A stretch of 64,000 nucleotides of DNA from Aliidiomarina indica (GCF_015354615.1 NZ_JACAVQ010000002.1:248001-312000); one strand, 5' to 3'. Counted from the first letter of the stretch, positions 1 to 10,721 are shown. Numbers and translations are program-made. The notes: generated by a model not told the origin, from the sequence alone.

Positions 1-627
1 TTAGCCATCGAATTGAATTTACCCGGCAAGCACAACGCGCTTAATGCAGCGGCAGGAATTGCGGTTGCCATGGATGATGGCATTGCCGATGAAGCCATAG
101 TGGCAGCGCTGGCGAAATTCGAAGGAATTGGCCGACGCTTCCAACAGTATGGCAGCTTTGCCTGCGGTGACGGTGATGTGCTCTTGGTGGACGATTACGG
201 CCATCATCCGTCTGAAGTGGCTGCCACCATTGCCGCGGTACGTGAGGGTTGGCCAGAACGACGCTTAGTGATGTGTTTTCAACCTCATCGTTATAGCCGA
301 ACTCGTGATTTGTATGAAGACTTTGTTGACGTATTAAGTGCAACCGACACTCTGATTATGTTGGAAGTGTACAGCGCGGGTGAAGATCCGGTGGCAGGTG
401 CTGATAGTCGCTCTTTATGTCGCTCTATCCGTCAGCGCGGGAAGGTAGACCCTGTGTACGTGAAAGGGGTTGAACAGGTACCAGAGCGCCTTTCAGAAAT
501 TATTCAGGCCGGTGACTTGGTATTGACTCAAGGTGCTGGAAACGTGGGCGGATTAGCGCGCATGTTAAATGAGTTGCAGCTTGATCAAGAACGTATGAAG
601 CAGCATTCAGTGGGGACTACGCCATGA
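1..627 (+). CDS. murC: UDP-N-acetylmuramate--L-alanine ligase, C-terminal part (5' end outside window)
   Basis: This is the last ~208 codons of MurC, the cytoplasmic ATP-dependent ligase that adds L-alanine to UDP-MurNAc in peptidoglycan precursor synthesis. The frame is open from base 1, so the TTG at 13 is internal and the real start lies upstream. Visible Mur ligase features are [14 protein letters not shown] near the start (central/C-terminal domain boundary) and [10 protein letters not shown] followed by FQPHRYSRT, typical of MurC. Its stop overlaps the ddlB start (ATGA), the usual dcw cluster arrangement with translational coupling. Identity is firm; only the N-terminal ATP-binding half is missing because of the window edge. 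Confidence 0.95.
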   Translation, partial: LAIELNLPGKHNALNAAAGIAVAMDDGIADEAIVAALAKFEGIGRRFQQYGSFACGDGDVLLVDDYGHHPSEVAATIAAVREGWPERRLVMCFQPHRYSRTRDLYEDFVDVLSATDTLIMLEVYSAGEDPVAGADSRSLCRSIRQRGKVDPVYVKGVEQVPERLSEIIQAGDLVLTQGAGNVGGLARMLNELQLDQERMKQHSVGTTP

Positions 628-1544
628 ATGCGCTCGGTAAAGTGGCAGTGCTGATGGGCGGCACCTCGGCAGAGCGGGAAGTTTCGTTGCGCTCCGGTGC
701 AGCGGTGTTAGCAGCATTGGAGTCGTTAAACGTAGATGCGTTCGCCTTTGACCCTAAGGTGGAGTCGCTACTGGAATTGCCAGTAACCGGCGTTCAGCGC
801 GTGTTTAATGTATTGCATGGTGGCGCCGGCGAAGATGGACGGGTGCAGGCCATTCTAGAATCGCTTGGCATTCCTTACACCGGCAGTGGTGTGTTGGCGT
901 GTGCACTATCCATGGATAAAGGCAGAACCAAGGCACTGTGGCGGGGCATGGGGCTGCCGACGGCAGCGTCAGTCACGGTTCAGAAAAAGCATTTAGCAGC
1001 GCTTGATGCAGAGCAGTTACTTGCGGATTTGGGCGCCAAAGTTATGGTGAAGCCAGCCCACGAGGGCAGCAGCATTGGCATGGGTCAGGCAGAAAGCGCC
1101 GATGAGTTAATGACAGCGCTGCAGCAGGCTGCAGCGTTTGATGAAGAGATTTTAGTGGAAGCTTGGCTCGCGGGAGCTGAATTCACGGTGGCAATTCTAG
1201 GCGAAGAAGCATTGCCAGTGATTCGGGTGAAAACGCCCCATGCATTTTACGATTATGCGGCCAAGTACCAAGACAATACGACCGAGTATTTATGCCCAGC
1301 CGGTTTATCTGATGCGCGTGAAAAGGAAATTCGTCAGTTAGCGCTTACTGCCTTTAGAGCGACCGGTGCAAAAGGCTGGGGTCGAATTGATATGATGGAA
1401 GATGGCGAGGGTAATCTGCAGCTGTTGGAGTTGAATACGGCACCGGGTATGACCGAGAAAAGCTTGGTACCGATGGCGGCAAAGCAGCATGGATTGACGT
1501 TCCCGCAATTAGTGGAGCGAGTACTCGGATATACATTGGGGTGA
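624..1544 (+). CDS. ddlB: D-alanine--D-alanine ligase
   Basis: 306-residue ATP-grasp enzyme that joins two D-alanines to make the dipeptide used by MurF. The N terminus has [17 protein letters not shown] (residues ~9-25), the middle has [11 protein letters not shown] (~144-154), and the C-terminal region has [17 protein letters not shown], the metal and substrate binding segment. The length matches DdlB. Its ATG overlaps the murC stop by four bases, and ftsQ follows within a few bases, so it belongs to the division/cell wall operon. Confidence 0.97.
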   Translation: MNALGKVAVLMGGTSAEREVSLRSGAAVLAALESLNVDAFAFDPKVESLLELPVTGVQRVFNVLHGGAGEDGRVQAILESLGIPYTGSGVLACALSMDKGRTKALWRGMGLPTAASVTVQKKHLAALDAEQLLADLGAKVMVKPAHEGSSIGMGQAESADELMTALQQAAAFDEEILVEAWLAGAEFTVAILGEEALPVIRVKTPHAFYDYAAKYQDNTTEYLCPAGLSDAREKEIRQLALTAFRATGAKGWGRIDMMEDGEGNLQLLELNTAPGMTEKSLVPMAAKQHGLTFPQLVERVLGYTLG

Positions 1545-1551
1545 GTTGGTG

Positions 1552-2313
1552 ATGCGCGAACCTTCACCCGAGCAGAAAGCGGAACAACGTGAAAAATGGG
1601 AGTTCATGATTGGCGTTTCCGTATTTCTGGTGATTGTGCTCGGGCTGGTTTTCGGCAGTTACCAACTGCTTAGAATCGTAACCGATGCGGAACAAGTGCC
1701 CTTGGAAGGGGTGATTCTGCACGGAGAACGACAGCACACAACGGATGGAGAGATACGTGATGCCATCCTTGCTGGCGAAGTGGGTAGTTTTTTTACCGCG
1801 GATGTCGATGATATTCGCGAGCGAATTGAACAGTTACCGTGGATTTATTCCGCATCAATTCGCAAAGAGTGGCCGGGACGACTGCGAATTTATGTCGTTG
1901 AGCAGCAACCGGTTGCGGTATGGAACCAGAACTACGTCATGAATCAGCAAGGCGATGTGTTCAGTGCTGATGCAGAGGCGATAAGAGGTCAGGTGCCTCT
2001 GTTAGAGGGACCTGAATCAGCACATCAGGATGTGCTGGAGCAATATCGGCAAATGAGTGAGTTATTGCGTATTGCCGATATGCGGATTACCCGGGTGCAG
2101 TTAAGTGAACGTTATTCACTGCGGGTATGGTTAGACAATGATATTGAGCTTCGCTTAGGACGAGAAGCACGTTTAGAGCGGATTCAACGATTTATGGATC
2201 TGTATCCGGTGATACAGAGCGAGAGTTCCAAGCCGGTGAAATACGCAGACCTGCGCTATGACACTGGTATTGCGATTGGTTGGCGTGACAAAAAAGAAGT
2301 GAGTAAGCCGTGA
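1552..2313 (+). CDS. ftsQ: Cell division protein FtsQ
   Basis: Bitopic inner-membrane divisome protein of about 253 residues that links early and late division proteins (FtsB/FtsL partner). It has a short basic/charged cytoplasmic N terminus, one membrane segment (VSVFLVIVLGLVFGSYQLL, residues ~23-41), a POTRA-like domain (VILHGERQHTT...) and the FtsQ beta domain with LPWIYSASIRKEWPGRL. Three in-frame starts lie close together (TTG 1546, GTG 1549, ATG 1552). I chose the ATG because a GGGGTGAG Shine-Dalgarno-like stretch ends eight bases before it. The stop overlaps the ftsA GTG start. Confidence 0.93.
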   Translation: MREPSPEQKAEQREKWEFMIGVSVFLVIVLGLVFGSYQLLRIVTDAEQVPLEGVILHGERQHTTDGEIRDAILAGEVGSFFTADVDDIRERIEQLPWIYSASIRKEWPGRLRIYVVEQQPVAVWNQNYVMNQQGDVFSADAEAIRGQVPLLEGPESAHQDVLEQYRQMSELLRIADMRITRVQLSERYSLRVWLDNDIELRLGREARLERIQRFMDLYPVIQSESSKPVKYADLRYDTGIAIGWRDKKEVSKP

Positions 2314-3545
2314 TCACAAAGAATGAAGACGACAACATGATTGTAAGCCTAGATGTGGGGACCAGTAAGGTTACCGCACTCATTGCCGAGGTTCAGCCTG
2401 AAGGCGATATGAATATTATTGGTGTGGGTGTAACGGCAGCTCGGGGCATGGATAAAGGCGGCGTCAACGATTTGAATCTCGTGGTGCAGTCTATTCAGCG
2501 TGCCATTAACGAGGCCGAGTTGATGGCTGATTGCCGCGCTTCGTCGGTGTATTTGAATATTTCCGGTCGCCACATTGCATGTCAAAACGAGAACGGCATG
2601 GTGCCGATTAACGATGCTGAGGTCACCCAAGACGACGTGGATAGCGTGATTCATGCCGCTAAATCGGTACCTATTGCCCAAGAACGGCGAATTTTACACG
2701 TACTACCTCAGGAATTTGTCATCGATTCGCAAGAGAGCATCAAGAGCCCAGTCGGTATGTCTGGGGTGCGAATGGAAGCCCGTGTTCACATGATTACCTG
2801 TGCCAATGATATGGCGCGCAATATTGTGAAAGCGGTTGAGCGCTGTGATTTAAAAGTAGAAAGCTTGGTATTTTCGGCATTAGCGTCGAGCCATGCGGCC
2901 CTCACGGAGGATGAAAAAGAGCTGGGTGTGGCCTTAGTCGATATGGGCGCCGGCACTATTGATATCAGTTTGTTCTCGGGAGGTGTATTGCGTCACACCG
3001 CAGTGATACCCGTGGCGGGTAATCAGGTGACCAATGATATCGCCAAGATTTTCCGGACTCCGTTAAGCCATGCTGAAGAAATTAAAGTGCAGTATGCATG
3101 CGCACTACGGCAAATGGTGAGTATGGAAGACAATATTGAAGTGCCGTCGGTGGGCGGTCGGCCATCACGGTCAATGTCACGCCATACCTTAGCGGAGGTG
3201 GTCGAGCCACGCTACCAGGAACTGTTTGAACTTATTCGCGATGAAATTTACGGCAGCGGCCTCGATGAACAAATCGCCGCCGGCGTGGTACTTACCGGTG
3301 GTACCGCCAAGATGGAAGGGGCGGTTGAATTCGCAGAAGAAATATTTCAAATGCCGGTGCGCTTAGGAGCGCCTCTGCATGTGAAAGGATTGAGTGATTA
3401 TGTAAACGACCCGGTGTATTCCACCGGTGTAGGCTTGTTGAAATTTGGTCAAATTGAACTGTTGGAACAGCAAAAAGAAAAACAACGCAGTCACCAACCA
3501 CATTGGTTACAGCGAATACAGAGCTGGTTCCGCGGAGAATTTTGA
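2310..3545 (+). CDS. ftsA: Cell division protein FtsA
   Basis: Actin-like ATPase of 411 residues that tethers FtsZ to the membrane and recruits later division proteins. The phosphate-1 motif is SLDVGTSKVTALI near the N terminus, the phosphate-2 motif is VALVDMGAGTIDISLF, and adenosine-binding GVVLTGGTAKMEGA lies in the C-terminal third. It ends with a likely amphipathic membrane-targeting helix (HWLQRIQSWFRGEF). It begins with GTG and overlaps the ftsQ stop (GTGA), which indicates coupling; an ATG ten codons in is a weaker alternative. Confidence 0.97.
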   Translation: MITKNEDDNMIVSLDVGTSKVTALIAEVQPEGDMNIIGVGVTAARGMDKGGVNDLNLVVQSIQRAINEAELMADCRASSVYLNISGRHIACQNENGMVPINDAEVTQDDVDSVIHAAKSVPIAQERRILHVLPQEFVIDSQESIKSPVGMSGVRMEARVHMITCANDMARNIVKAVERCDLKVESLVFSALASSHAALTEDEKELGVALVDMGAGTIDISLFSGGVLRHTAVIPVAGNQVTNDIAKIFRTPLSHAEEIKVQYACALRQMVSMEDNIEVPSVGGRPSRSMSRHTLAEVVEPRYQELFELIRDEIYGSGLDEQIAAGVVLTGGTAKMEGAVEFAEEIFQMPVRLGAPLHVKGLSDYVNDPVYSTGVGLLKFGQIELLEQQKEKQRSHQPHWLQRIQSWFRGEF

Positions 3546-3616
3546 TTTTTCAATCGTTTACTTTGATTTTTTTGGGGTAACAACAGAAAATACGGGCAAG
3601 TGGAGAGGTAATAATT

Positions 3617-4795
3617 ATGAATATCTTTGAAGTAATGGATAACTCAGAATCAGACGCGGTGATTAAAGTCATCGGCGTCGGTGGTGGTGGCGGCAACGCT
3701 GTCCAACACATGGTCGCGCAAAAAATTGAAGGTGTGCAGTTCCTTGCCGCCAATACAGATGCGCAAGCGCTTCGTAAACACGATGCAGACGTACTTATCC
3801 AGCTCGGTGGTGAAATCACCAAAGGTCTGGGTGCGGGGGCAAACCCGGAAGTAGGTCGCATCTCTGCAGAAGAGAACCGTGAAGAAATTATGCGCCAGCT
3901 TGAAGGTGCCGATATGATCTTCATCGCCGCAGGTATGGGCGGTGGTACCGGAACCGGTGCAGCGCCTGTCGTCGCTGAAGTGGCTAAGGAACTCGGTATT
4001 CTTACCATCGCTGTGGTGACTAAGCCATTCCCATTCGAAGGGAAAAAGCGTATGGCGGCTGCCGAAGAGGGTATTTCCCAGCTGAGCAAACATGTGGATT
4101 CATTAATCACGATTCCAAATGAAAAATTGCTGAAAGTACTGGGGAAAGGCACAACCTTGTTAGATGCATTTGGTGCAGCGAACAACGTACTTTTAGGTGC
4201 AGTGCAAGGTATCGCCGAACTTATCACGCGCCAGGGCCTCATCAACGTCGACTTTGCCGATGTCCAAGCGGTTATGCGTGAAATGGGTACTGCAATGATG
4301 GGTACCGGTGTGGCAAGTGGTCCTGATCGTGCGCAAGAAGCGGCACAAATGGCAATTAATAGCCCACTTTTAGAAGATATCGACCTGTCTGGTGCTCGCG
4401 GTGTGTTAGTGAACGTGACCGCGGGTATGGACATGGGTATCGACGAGTTTGAAACGGTCGGTAGCGTGATTCGTTCGTTCGCTTCTGAAAATGCCACCGT
4501 GATTGTAGGTACGGTAATCGACATGGATATGTCTGATGAAATGCGCGTAACTGTGGTTGCAACGGGTATCGGCGCTGAGAAAAAGCCTGATATTTCGCTG
4601 GTTGAGAAAAAACCAGAGCCGGCAGTGGCACGCTCATCGTCAAGTGCCGGTGGTTATTCGCGTACATCAGCTGCAGCAGCGCCGAAGTTTGAAGAAGACA
4701 TCGACGCGGACGCAGAAGAGCGGCCGGTGCAAAAGAAAGGCGGTGAACCAGATATTCTGGATATACCAGCTTTCTTGCGACGCCAAGCAGACTAA
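3617..4795 (+). CDS. ftsZ: Cell division protein FtsZ
   Basis: Tubulin-like GTPase of 392 residues that forms the Z ring. The sequence shows [11 protein letters not shown] near residue 20, the tubulin signature [14 protein letters not shown] near residue 105, the T7 region ([12 protein letters not shown]-like, here [12 protein letters not shown]) and a long Ser/Ala-rich linker. The tail [16 protein letters not shown] is the conserved peptide that binds FtsA and ZipA. A 71-base gap separates it from ftsA; a GGAGAGG-like Shine-Dalgarno precedes the ATG. It is the last gene of the dcw cluster. Confidence 0.98.
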   Translation: MNIFEVMDNSESDAVIKVIGVGGGGGNAVQHMVAQKIEGVQFLAANTDAQALRKHDADVLIQLGGEITKGLGAGANPEVGRISAEENREEIMRQLEGADMIFIAAGMGGGTGTGAAPVVAEVAKELGILTIAVVTKPFPFEGKKRMAAAEEGISQLSKHVDSLITIPNEKLLKVLGKGTTLLDAFGAANNVLLGAVQGIAELITRQGLINVDFADVQAVMREMGTAMMGTGVASGPDRAQEAAQMAINSPLLEDIDLSGARGVLVNVTAGMDMGIDEFETVGSVIRSFASENATVIVGTVIDMDMSDEMRVTVVATGIGAEKKPDISLVEKKPEPAVARSSSSAGGYSRTSAAAAPKFEEDIDADAEERPVQKKGGEPDILDIPAFLRRQAD

Positions 4796-4840
4796 TCGGT
4801 ATTGTCGATTAAGATGATTGGAATTGAGTGCTAAATTGGA

Positions 4841-4869
4841 TTGACCAGTGCTCTACCATTTGGTATATT
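4841..4869 (+). promoter_or_regulatory. Sigma70-type promoter for lpxC
   Basis: TTGACC at 4841-4846, a spacer of exactly 17 bases, and TATATT at 4864-4869. This lies 105 bases upstream of the lpxC ATG, in the 179-base gap after ftsZ, so lpxC can be transcribed apart from the dcw operon. Read from sequence; start site not known. Confidence 0.65.
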
Positions 4870-4974
4870 ATTTGGCCTTTCTATTTGAGTCATCGGACCA
4901 GATAGAATAACTTAATAATTGTCTGCGCATGGATCGCGTGGTCTAGACGACATGTGACTATGGAGGATTCAGGT

Positions 4975-5889
4975 ATGATTAAACAGCGCACCATCAAACA
5001 GATGATCGCCACGACCGGTGTTGGCCTGCACAAGGGCAACAAGGTGAATCTCGTGTTGCGACCTGCCGCTGCCAATACGGGGATTATATTCCGTCGTACC
5101 GATCTGAATCCGCACGTCGACATCAAGGCGTCGCCGAAGCTCGTGAAAGACACCCGTATGTGTACGTGTCTGATTAATGACGACAACGTACGAATCTCCA
5201 CTGTCGAACACTTGCTTGCGGCCGTTGCCGGTATGGGAATTGATAATCTCATTGTCGAAGTAGACTCGCACGAAATTCCGATTATGGACGGTAGTTCACA
5301 TCCGTTTATCTTCTTATTGCAGTCTGCCGGTATTGAAGAGCAGAATCGTCCAAAACGCTTTGTTCGCGTGAAAAAGGCGATTCGCGTAGAAGATGGTGAT
5401 AAATGGGCCGAATTGTTACCCCACAACGGCTTCAAGATTGATTTCGCCATCGACTTCGAGCATCCGGCCATTGCCGACACCAATCAAGTGGTCAGCATGG
5501 ACTTCAGTAGCCAGAGCTTTATTCGCGACATTAGCCGCGCCCGAACCTTTGGCTTTATGAAAGATATCGAATATTTACGGGCGCATAATTTGGCGCTCGG
5601 CGGAAGTTTTGAAAATGCCGTGGTTCTCGATGAGTTCCGCGTGCTAAATAGTGATGGACTTCGTTACGACGACGAATTTGTGAAACACAAGATTCTTGAT
5701 GCCGTGGGCGATCTTTATATGGGTGGTCATAGTATTTTAGGTCACTTACGTGCCTATAAGTCGGGCCATGCATTGAATAACCAGTTACTGGTTGCGCTCA
5801 TGGAAAATCAAGCGGCTTGGGAATTTGTCACTTTCGAAGAGAAAAGTGCGAAAGCGCCCATCAACTATTTACAGCCAGCTATCGCCTAA
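4975..5889 (+). CDS. lpxC: UDP-3-O-acyl-N-acetylglucosamine deacetylase
   Basis: Zinc deacetylase of 304 residues that catalyses the committed step of lipid A synthesis. The N terminus [19 protein letters not shown] is typical of LpxC. Zinc and catalytic residues are seen in [18 protein letters not shown] (the His ligand) and [17 protein letters not shown] (His and Asp ligands). A longer frame runs back to GTG 4954, but ATG 4975 has a TGGAGG Shine-Dalgarno nine bases upstream and matches the family start. The gene follows ftsZ as in E. coli, has its own promoter and ends in a strong hairpin terminator. Confidence 0.97.
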   Translation: MIKQRTIKQMIATTGVGLHKGNKVNLVLRPAAANTGIIFRRTDLNPHVDIKASPKLVKDTRMCTCLINDDNVRISTVEHLLAAVAGMGIDNLIVEVDSHEIPIMDGSSHPFIFLLQSAGIEEQNRPKRFVRVKKAIRVEDGDKWAELLPHNGFKIDFAIDFEHPAIADTNQVVSMDFSSQSFIRDISRARTFGFMKDIEYLRAHNLALGGSFENAVVLDEFRVLNSDGLRYDDEFVKHKILDAVGDLYMGGHSILGHLRAYKSGHALNNQLLVALMENQAAWEFVTFEEKSAKAPINYLQPAIA

Positions 5890-5894
5890 CACTG

Positions 5895-5926
5895 AAAAGG
5901 CCGCGTTTACCCCACGCGGCCTTTTT
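5895..5926. terminator. Bidirectional intrinsic terminator between lpxC and the DciA-like gene
   Basis: A perfect 12-base stem, AAAAGGCCGCGT / ACGCGGCCTTTT (5895-5906 and 5914-5925), with a 7-base loop and flanking T or A runs on each side. It can terminate lpxC on the plus strand and the convergent minus-strand gene. Confidence 0.85.
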
Positions 5927-5955
5927 CATTAGGCTTGCACGATAAAAACGGTTAT

Positions 5956-6258
5956 TTATAACTGAGGACGAATCTTCACTTCCAGACTGCGAATATTTGT
6001 GTCTGGTAATTCGGTGAATTTCGCCATAATATGAGTTTGCATGAGGCGGATACGGGTTGCCCACACCCCGCTTCTAGCAGCAATAATCAGGGTTTGCCCC
6101 TGAACCGAGAGACAGCGCGAGTTGGCGAGTAGATCAGCAGGAACTGTTTCTGACCAGAGTGCATAGAGTTGCTCTTGCACAGATTGTTTCTTTTGTAATC
6201 GAGCAAGTGGACCGTCGTTTAATAGCGACTGCACTGTTTTGGGTGGTTTTCGCAACAT
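5956..6258 (-). CDS. dciA: DUF721 / DciA-like replicative helicase loader
   Basis: A 100-residue protein of the DUF721 family. Members called DciA load the DnaB helicase in bacteria that lack DnaC/DnaI; that role is family knowledge, not shown here. Visible features are a basic N terminus (MLRKPPKTVQSLL), LYALWSETVPADLLANSRC, and LIIAARSGVWATRIRL, which match the LW..VG....H..P and A...W..EL...... pattern of the family. It is convergent with lpxC and divergent from the M23 peptidase gene. This position between lpxC and secA is common in Alteromonadales. Confidence 0.8.
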   Translation of the reverse strand: MLRKPPKTVQSLLNDGPLARLQKKQSVQEQLYALWSETVPADLLANSRCLSVQGQTLIIAARSGVWATRIRLMQTHIMAKFTELPDTNIRSLEVKIRPQL

Positions 6259-6287
6259 GATTCGCGCGCACTAAGTTAGGATATTGC

Positions 6288-7217
6288 ATGAGTTTAGCAA
6301 TCTTGTACCGTGGTAAAAAGGTACGCTTCAAAATAAGATTAACAAATCGCCGTTTATTATCGTTTTTCGGTATCGCGGCGTTTATTGCAGTCGCCTATCA
6401 TCAGCCGTGGCATGATCAAGGCGTGAACGCCTTAATTGCGAAAGATAGGATCCAAAAAGAGCACCGCGCTCTCGCCATGCAAAGTGAAGTCGTGCAAGAG
6501 GTGCGCAGTCAGGCCCAGCGCGAGCTCACCGCGATGTCGATGAAACTTGGTGATATCCAAGCGCAAATCATGCGTTTAGAAGCGCTGAGTCAGCGCCTCG
6601 CTTCGGCGACCCAGATGGACCAAGGGGAGTTTGATTTTACTCAGCCAATCCCCGTGGGTGGCCCGGATCAGCCGATGATGGAGTGGCCGGTGGTTGGCGA
6701 GCATCAAGTGCTTGCCGACATCGATGCGGTTCTTGAACAGCTGGCATCGCGACAAAAACAACTTCGCCTCCTTGAATCTTTATTAATGAGCCACCATATC
6801 GAAGGGGAGCGCTTCATTGCCGGTCGCCCTATTGTTGAAGGTTGGTTGTCATCACAGTATGGTGTGCGCAAAGATCCGTTCCATGGTAACCCTACCATGC
6901 ACCGCGGAATCGACTTTGCTGCCCCGGAGGGAAGTCCAGTCATCGCTACCGGTGCTGGTATTGTTACCTTTGCAGGGCGCCGTGCAGGTTACGGTAATCT
7001 TGTTGAGATAGACCATGGCGCAGGGCTTCGTACCCGTTATGGTCACATGAAATCTATTGATGTGCAGGTCGGTGACGTTGTCACACGCGGACAGACCATC
7101 GCGCGAGTTGGCAGTACTGGTCGTTCGACAGGACCCCACGTACACTACGAGGTTCTAGAGAACGGACGACACGTGAATCCGTCGTCGTTTGTATTTCGGC
7201 AAGTGTCGAGCGAGTAG
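6288..7217 (+). CDS. M23 family metallopeptidase (LytM domain), membrane anchored
   Basis: 309-residue protein with an N-terminal membrane segment (LLSFFGIAAFIAVAYHQP, residues ~22-39), a coiled-coil-like region (~50-170) and a C-terminal LytM/M23 domain. Zinc-ligand motifs are TMHRGIDFAAPEGSPV (H and D) and GPHVHYEVL (HxH), so the active site looks intact. Proteins of this kind cut peptidoglycan cross-links or activate amidases in the periplasm. It sits directly upstream of secA, where enterics have secM; it has no SecM-like arrest sequence. Function in this genome is inferred from the domain only. Confidence 0.88.
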   Translation: MSLAILYRGKKVRFKIRLTNRRLLSFFGIAAFIAVAYHQPWHDQGVNALIAKDRIQKEHRALAMQSEVVQEVRSQAQRELTAMSMKLGDIQAQIMRLEALSQRLASATQMDQGEFDFTQPIPVGGPDQPMMEWPVVGEHQVLADIDAVLEQLASRQKQLRLLESLLMSHHIEGERFIAGRPIVEGWLSSQYGVRKDPFHGNPTMHRGIDFAAPEGSPVIATGAGIVTFAGRRAGYGNLVEIDHGAGLRTRYGHMKSIDVQVGDVVTRGQTIARVGSTGRSTGPHVHYEVLENGRHVNPSSFVFRQVSSE

Positions 7218-7239
7218 TGTAGAATCCCTTGAGTGACTC

Positions 7240-7264
7240 CGGCACCTTTGGGGTGCCGTTTTAT
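7240..7264 (+). terminator. Intrinsic terminator after the M23 peptidase gene
   Basis: CGGCACC / GGTGCCG stem with a small loop followed by TTTTATTTT. It separates the peptidase gene from secA. Confidence 0.7.
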
Positions 7265-7309
7265 TTTGCGAAATTCTAAATACGCATTTTTACAGGAAAC
7301 TGAATACAC

Positions 7310-10033
7310 ATGTTAGGTAGTCTATTTAAACGCATTTTTGGTAGCCGCAACGAACGGCTCATTCGCAACGCACGCAAACAAGTAGAGCAAATCAACGCCA
7401 TGGAGGCAACGCTTGAGAGCCTCAGTGATGAAGAATTACAGGCGAAGAGTGCAGAGCTGAAAGAGCGCGTTGAAGCTGGTGAGAGCCTAGATAGCCTGCT
7501 CAATGAAGCCTTTGCTGTGGCGCGAGAGGCGAGTAAGCGAATTTTTGAAATGCGGCCTTTCGATGTGCAGTTGATTGGTGGCATGATTTTGCACCAACAT
7601 AAGATTTCAGAAATGCGTACCGGTGAAGGTAAAACCCTCACCGCACTCCTCCCTGCATATCTGAATGCACTGACTGGCCGTGGTATTCATATTATTACCG
7701 TGAACGATTACCTAGCACGCCGTGACGCGGATTGGAGTCGTCCTTTCTTTGAATTTCTCGGTATGACCGTGGGCTGTAATGTAGCCGGCATGCATCCAAA
7801 AGACAAAAAAGAAGCCTACGCCTGCGATATTCTCTATGGTACGAACAATGAGTTTGGTTTCGACTATCTGCGCGACAACATGGCCTTCACCAAGGAAGAG
7901 CGGGTGCAGCGCGATTTGCATTACGCGATTGTGGATGAAGTTGACTCGATTCTTATCGATGAAGCCCGTACTCCGTTAATCATTTCTGGGCCAACCGACG
8001 ATTCATCGGAACTGTATAAACGCATCAACACCTTAGTGCCGCAATTAAAGCGACAAGCTCATGAAGATGGTAAAGAAGAAGAAGGTGATGATGTTGGCGA
8101 TTTCACCATCGATGAAAAAGCCCGCCAGCTTTACCTTACTGAGCATGGTCAAGAGCATATTGAACAAATCCTAATCGAGAATGGCTTGCTTGACGAAGGC
8201 GATTCTCTCTACTCAGCAAGTAACATCGCTCTGTTGCATCATGTAAATGCGGCCCTTCGCGCCCACCACTTGTTCCAAAAAGACGTTGATTACATTGTTA
8301 AAGATGATGAAATCGTCATTGTTGATGAGCATACCGGTCGTACCATGGAAGGGCGCCGTTGGTCGGAAGGGTTACACCAAGCCGTTGAGGCCAAAGAAGG
8401 TGTGAAGATTCAGAATGAGAACCAAACGTTAGCATCAATTACCTTCCAGAATTATTTCCGCTTGTACGAAAAGCTTGCCGGTATGACAGGTACTGCTGAT
8501 ACCGAAGCCTTTGAGTTCCAATCGATTTATGGCTTGGAAACGGTTGTTGTGCCTACCAATAAGCCGATGGTTCGCGAAGATATGCCCGATTTGATTTTCT
8601 TAACTGCCGAGGAAAAGTACAAGGCTATTATTGAAGATATTCGGGCGCAGCGAGATGCGCAACGTCCTATCTTGGTCGGTACGAGCTCGATTGAGAGTTC
8701 GGAGTTGGTGTCGCGTTTACTGAAAAAAGAAAAGATTAAGCATGAGGTATTGAACGCTAAATTCCACGAGAAGGAAGCGGAAATCATTGCCAAGGCTGGT
8801 ATGTCGGGTGCAGTCACGATTGCGACCAACATGGCAGGTCGGGGAACCGATATTATGCTTGGTGGTAACTGGATGATGGAGATCGATTCTCTCGATAATC
8901 CAACCGATGCCCAAATTGCCAAGGTGAAAGAAGCCTGGCGTAAGCGTCACGATGACGTGGTGCAAGCCGGTGGTTTGCATATTATCGGTACGGAGCGTCA
9001 TGAATCACGCCGTATTGATAATCAGCTTCGCGGTCGTTCTGGTCGTCAGGGTGACCCAGGGTCATCACGTTTCTATTTATCGCTCGACGACAGCTTAATG
9101 CGTATCTTTGCCACCGATCGTATGGGCACGATGATGAAGCGCTTAGGGATGAAAGATGGCGAAGCCATTGAACATCCGTGGGTGACGAAAGCCATTGAAA
9201 ACGCGCAACGTAAAGTGGAAGCGCGCAACTTCGATATTCGTAAGCAATTACTTGAATACGATGATGTTGCTAACGACCAACGTAAAGTGGTGTATGAACA
9301 ACGTAACGAATTGCTTGAAGGTGACGATATCAAAGAAACCATCGATGTGATTCGTGAAGATGTGATGAATCGGGTCATCGATGAGTACATTCCACCCCAG
9401 TCGCTAGAAGAAATGTGGAATATCGAAGGGTTAGAAGATCGCCTACGTGCAGATTTTGATTTGGATTTACCTATCCAACGCTGGCTCGATGAAGACGATA
9501 AACTCTTTGAAGAACTGCTGCGTGAGAAAATTCTTGAAGAAGGCCTCAAAGCCTATCAAGAGAAAGAGCAGCAAGTGGGCGAAAAGGTACTGCGTCACTT
9601 CGAGAAAGCGGTGATGTTGCAAAGCCTCGACTCCCATTGGAAGGAACATTTGGCGGCGATGGACCACTTGCGCCAAGGTATCCACCTGCGCGGTTATGCC
9701 AATAAGAATCCAAAACAAGAATACAAGCGTGAAGCGTATAACTTGTTTACCGACATGCTAGAGGCGCTGAAGCTCGAAGTGATTACTATTCTGAGCAAAG
9801 TGAAAGTGCGTGCCGAAGAAGACGTAGAGCAAATGGAAGCGAAACGCCGAGAGCAAGAAGCAAAAACTCCGCGTAACTTCCAACATGAAAGTGCAAGCTC
9901 AGGGTCTGAGCAAAGTAGTGCTGGTGCCCCAGGGCAAACGGTGGTTCGTGATGGCGAGAAAGTTGGCCGCAACGACCCGTGCCCATGTGGTTCAGGCAAG
10001 AAGTATAAGCACTGCCACGGCAAGCTGAACTAA
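7310..10033 (+). CDS. secA: Preprotein translocase ATPase SecA
   Basis: 907-residue motor of the Sec pathway. N-terminal [16 protein letters not shown] is typical. The Walker A motif is [15 protein letters not shown] (~residue 102), Walker B region is [19 protein letters not shown], and NBD2 shows [15 protein letters not shown] and [15 protein letters not shown]. The C terminus carries the zinc-binding SEC-C motif ([14 protein letters not shown]). Full length. No secM precedes it, so the SecM arrest control known from E. coli is not expected here. mutT follows after 8 bases. Confidence 0.98.
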   Translation: MLGSLFKRIFGSRNERLIRNARKQVEQINAMEATLESLSDEELQAKSAELKERVEAGESLDSLLNEAFAVAREASKRIFEMRPFDVQLIGGMILHQHKISEMRTGEGKTLTALLPAYLNALTGRGIHIITVNDYLARRDADWSRPFFEFLGMTVGCNVAGMHPKDKKEAYACDILYGTNNEFGFDYLRDNMAFTKEERVQRDLHYAIVDEVDSILIDEARTPLIISGPTDDSSELYKRINTLVPQLKRQAHEDGKEEEGDDVGDFTIDEKARQLYLTEHGQEHIEQILIENGLLDEGDSLYSASNIALLHHVNAALRAHHLFQKDVDYIVKDDEIVIVDEHTGRTMEGRRWSEGLHQAVEAKEGVKIQNENQTLASITFQNYFRLYEKLAGMTGTADTEAFEFQSIYGLETVVVPTNKPMVREDMPDLIFLTAEEKYKAIIEDIRAQRDAQRPILVGTSSIESSELVSRLLKKEKIKHEVLNAKFHEKEAEIIAKAGMSGAVTIATNMAGRGTDIMLGGNWMMEIDSLDNPTDAQIAKVKEAWRKRHDDVVQAGGLHIIGTERHESRRIDNQLRGRSGRQGDPGSSRFYLSLDDSLMRIFATDRMGTMMKRLGMKDGEAIEHPWVTKAIENAQRKVEARNFDIRKQLLEYDDVANDQRKVVYEQRNELLEGDDIKETIDVIREDVMNRVIDEYIPPQSLEEMWNIEGLEDRLRADFDLDLPIQRWLDEDDKLFEELLREKILEEGLKAYQEKEQQVGEKVLRHFEKAVMLQSLDSHWKEHLAAMDHLRQGIHLRGYANKNPKQEYKREAYNLFTDMLEALKLEVITILSKVKVRAEEDVEQMEAKRREQEAKTPRNFQHESASSGSEQSSAGAPGQTVVRDGEKVGRNDPCPCGSGKKYKHCHGKLN

Positions 10034-10041
10034 GCGATATT

Positions 10042-10467
10042 ATGTCTGAACATCAAATCCATGTAGCCGTCGGTGTCATTGAGAATGCCGATGGCCATAT
10101 CTTAATTAGCCAGCGCGCCCAATCCCAACACCAAGGCGGCTTCTGGGAATTTCCCGGCGGTAAGGTGGAAGCGGACGAGAATGTGGTGGTTGCTTTAGTG
10201 CGTGAATTACAAGAAGAACTCAATCTTCATGTTGGGCATGCGACACCGATGCTGAAAGTAACGCACAACTACCCCGACAAATCCGTGTTATTGGATGTGT
10301 GGCACGTCACAGAGTTTTCAGGAAAGATTCAGGGAAACGAGGGACAGCCATGGCGCTGGGTTGCTCGGCCAGACTTGATCAATTATAGCTTTCCACCCGC
10401 CAATGGCCCTATTCTTGAGGCGGTTTTGAATCTTCCTTTCAAAACCACCGAAAGCACCTCGGCTTAA
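10042..10467 (+). CDS. mutT: 8-oxo-dGTP diphosphatase (Nudix hydrolase)
   Basis: 141-residue Nudix enzyme that removes oxidised dGTP from the nucleotide pool. The Nudix box is seen as GGKVEADENVVVALVRELQE followed by EL (about residues 36-57), with the REL..EL core intact. It lies immediately downstream of secA, the same order as in E. coli (secA-mutT). The start ATG is eight bases after the secA stop. Confidence 0.92.
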   Translation: MSEHQIHVAVGVIENADGHILISQRAQSQHQGGFWEFPGGKVEADENVVVALVRELQEELNLHVGHATPMLKVTHNYPDKSVLLDVWHVTEFSGKIQGNEGQPWRWVARPDLINYSFPPANGPILEAVLNLPFKTTESTSA

Positions 10468-10482
10468 TAACCACTCCGTCCT

Positions 10483-10671
10483 TTAGCTAACGTCATCATC
10501 GTTGGCGTGGGGCGGAATGTCTTCACCGGGGATGCGTTTTTCTTCGCTCGCCCACTCACCGAGATCGATAAGCTTGCAGCGTTCGCTACAAAAGGGGCGG
10601 AACTTCGATGCCGGCTCCCAACGTACGGGCGTGTTACACGTAGGACAAGAAACAATAGTGACGTTATTCAT
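10483..10671 (-). CDS. yacG: DNA gyrase inhibitor YacG (zinc-binding)
   Basis: 62-residue protein with the four-cysteine zinc site CPTCNTPV ... [20 protein letters not shown], diagnostic of YacG. In E. coli it binds GyrB and inhibits gyrase. I start at the ATG at 10671 ([10 protein letters not shown]), as in the family; a longer frame to 10734 runs into zapD and lacks support. It is the last gene of a minus-strand group with zapD, coaE and pilDCBA, the same neighbourhood as yacG-zapD-coaE in enterics. Confidence 0.93.
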   Translation of the reverse strand: MNNVTIVSCPTCNTPVRWEPASKFRPFCSERCKLIDLGEWASEEKRIPGEDIPPHANDDDVS

Positions 10672-10721
10672 AATTCTTAGGATGACTGACTTGAGATTAA
10701 AAAGATGAACGCAATACGAAC

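Noticed and set aside
3550-4524. Long minus-strand frame (324 codons) opposite ftsZ
   Set aside because: It is the antisense shadow of ftsZ, with low-complexity Ser/Pro/Ala sequence and no family motif.
7218-7309. A secM gene or SecM-like arrest peptide upstream of secA
   Set aside because: Only a terminator and the secA leader are present; no arrest motif was found in the M23 peptidase C terminus either.
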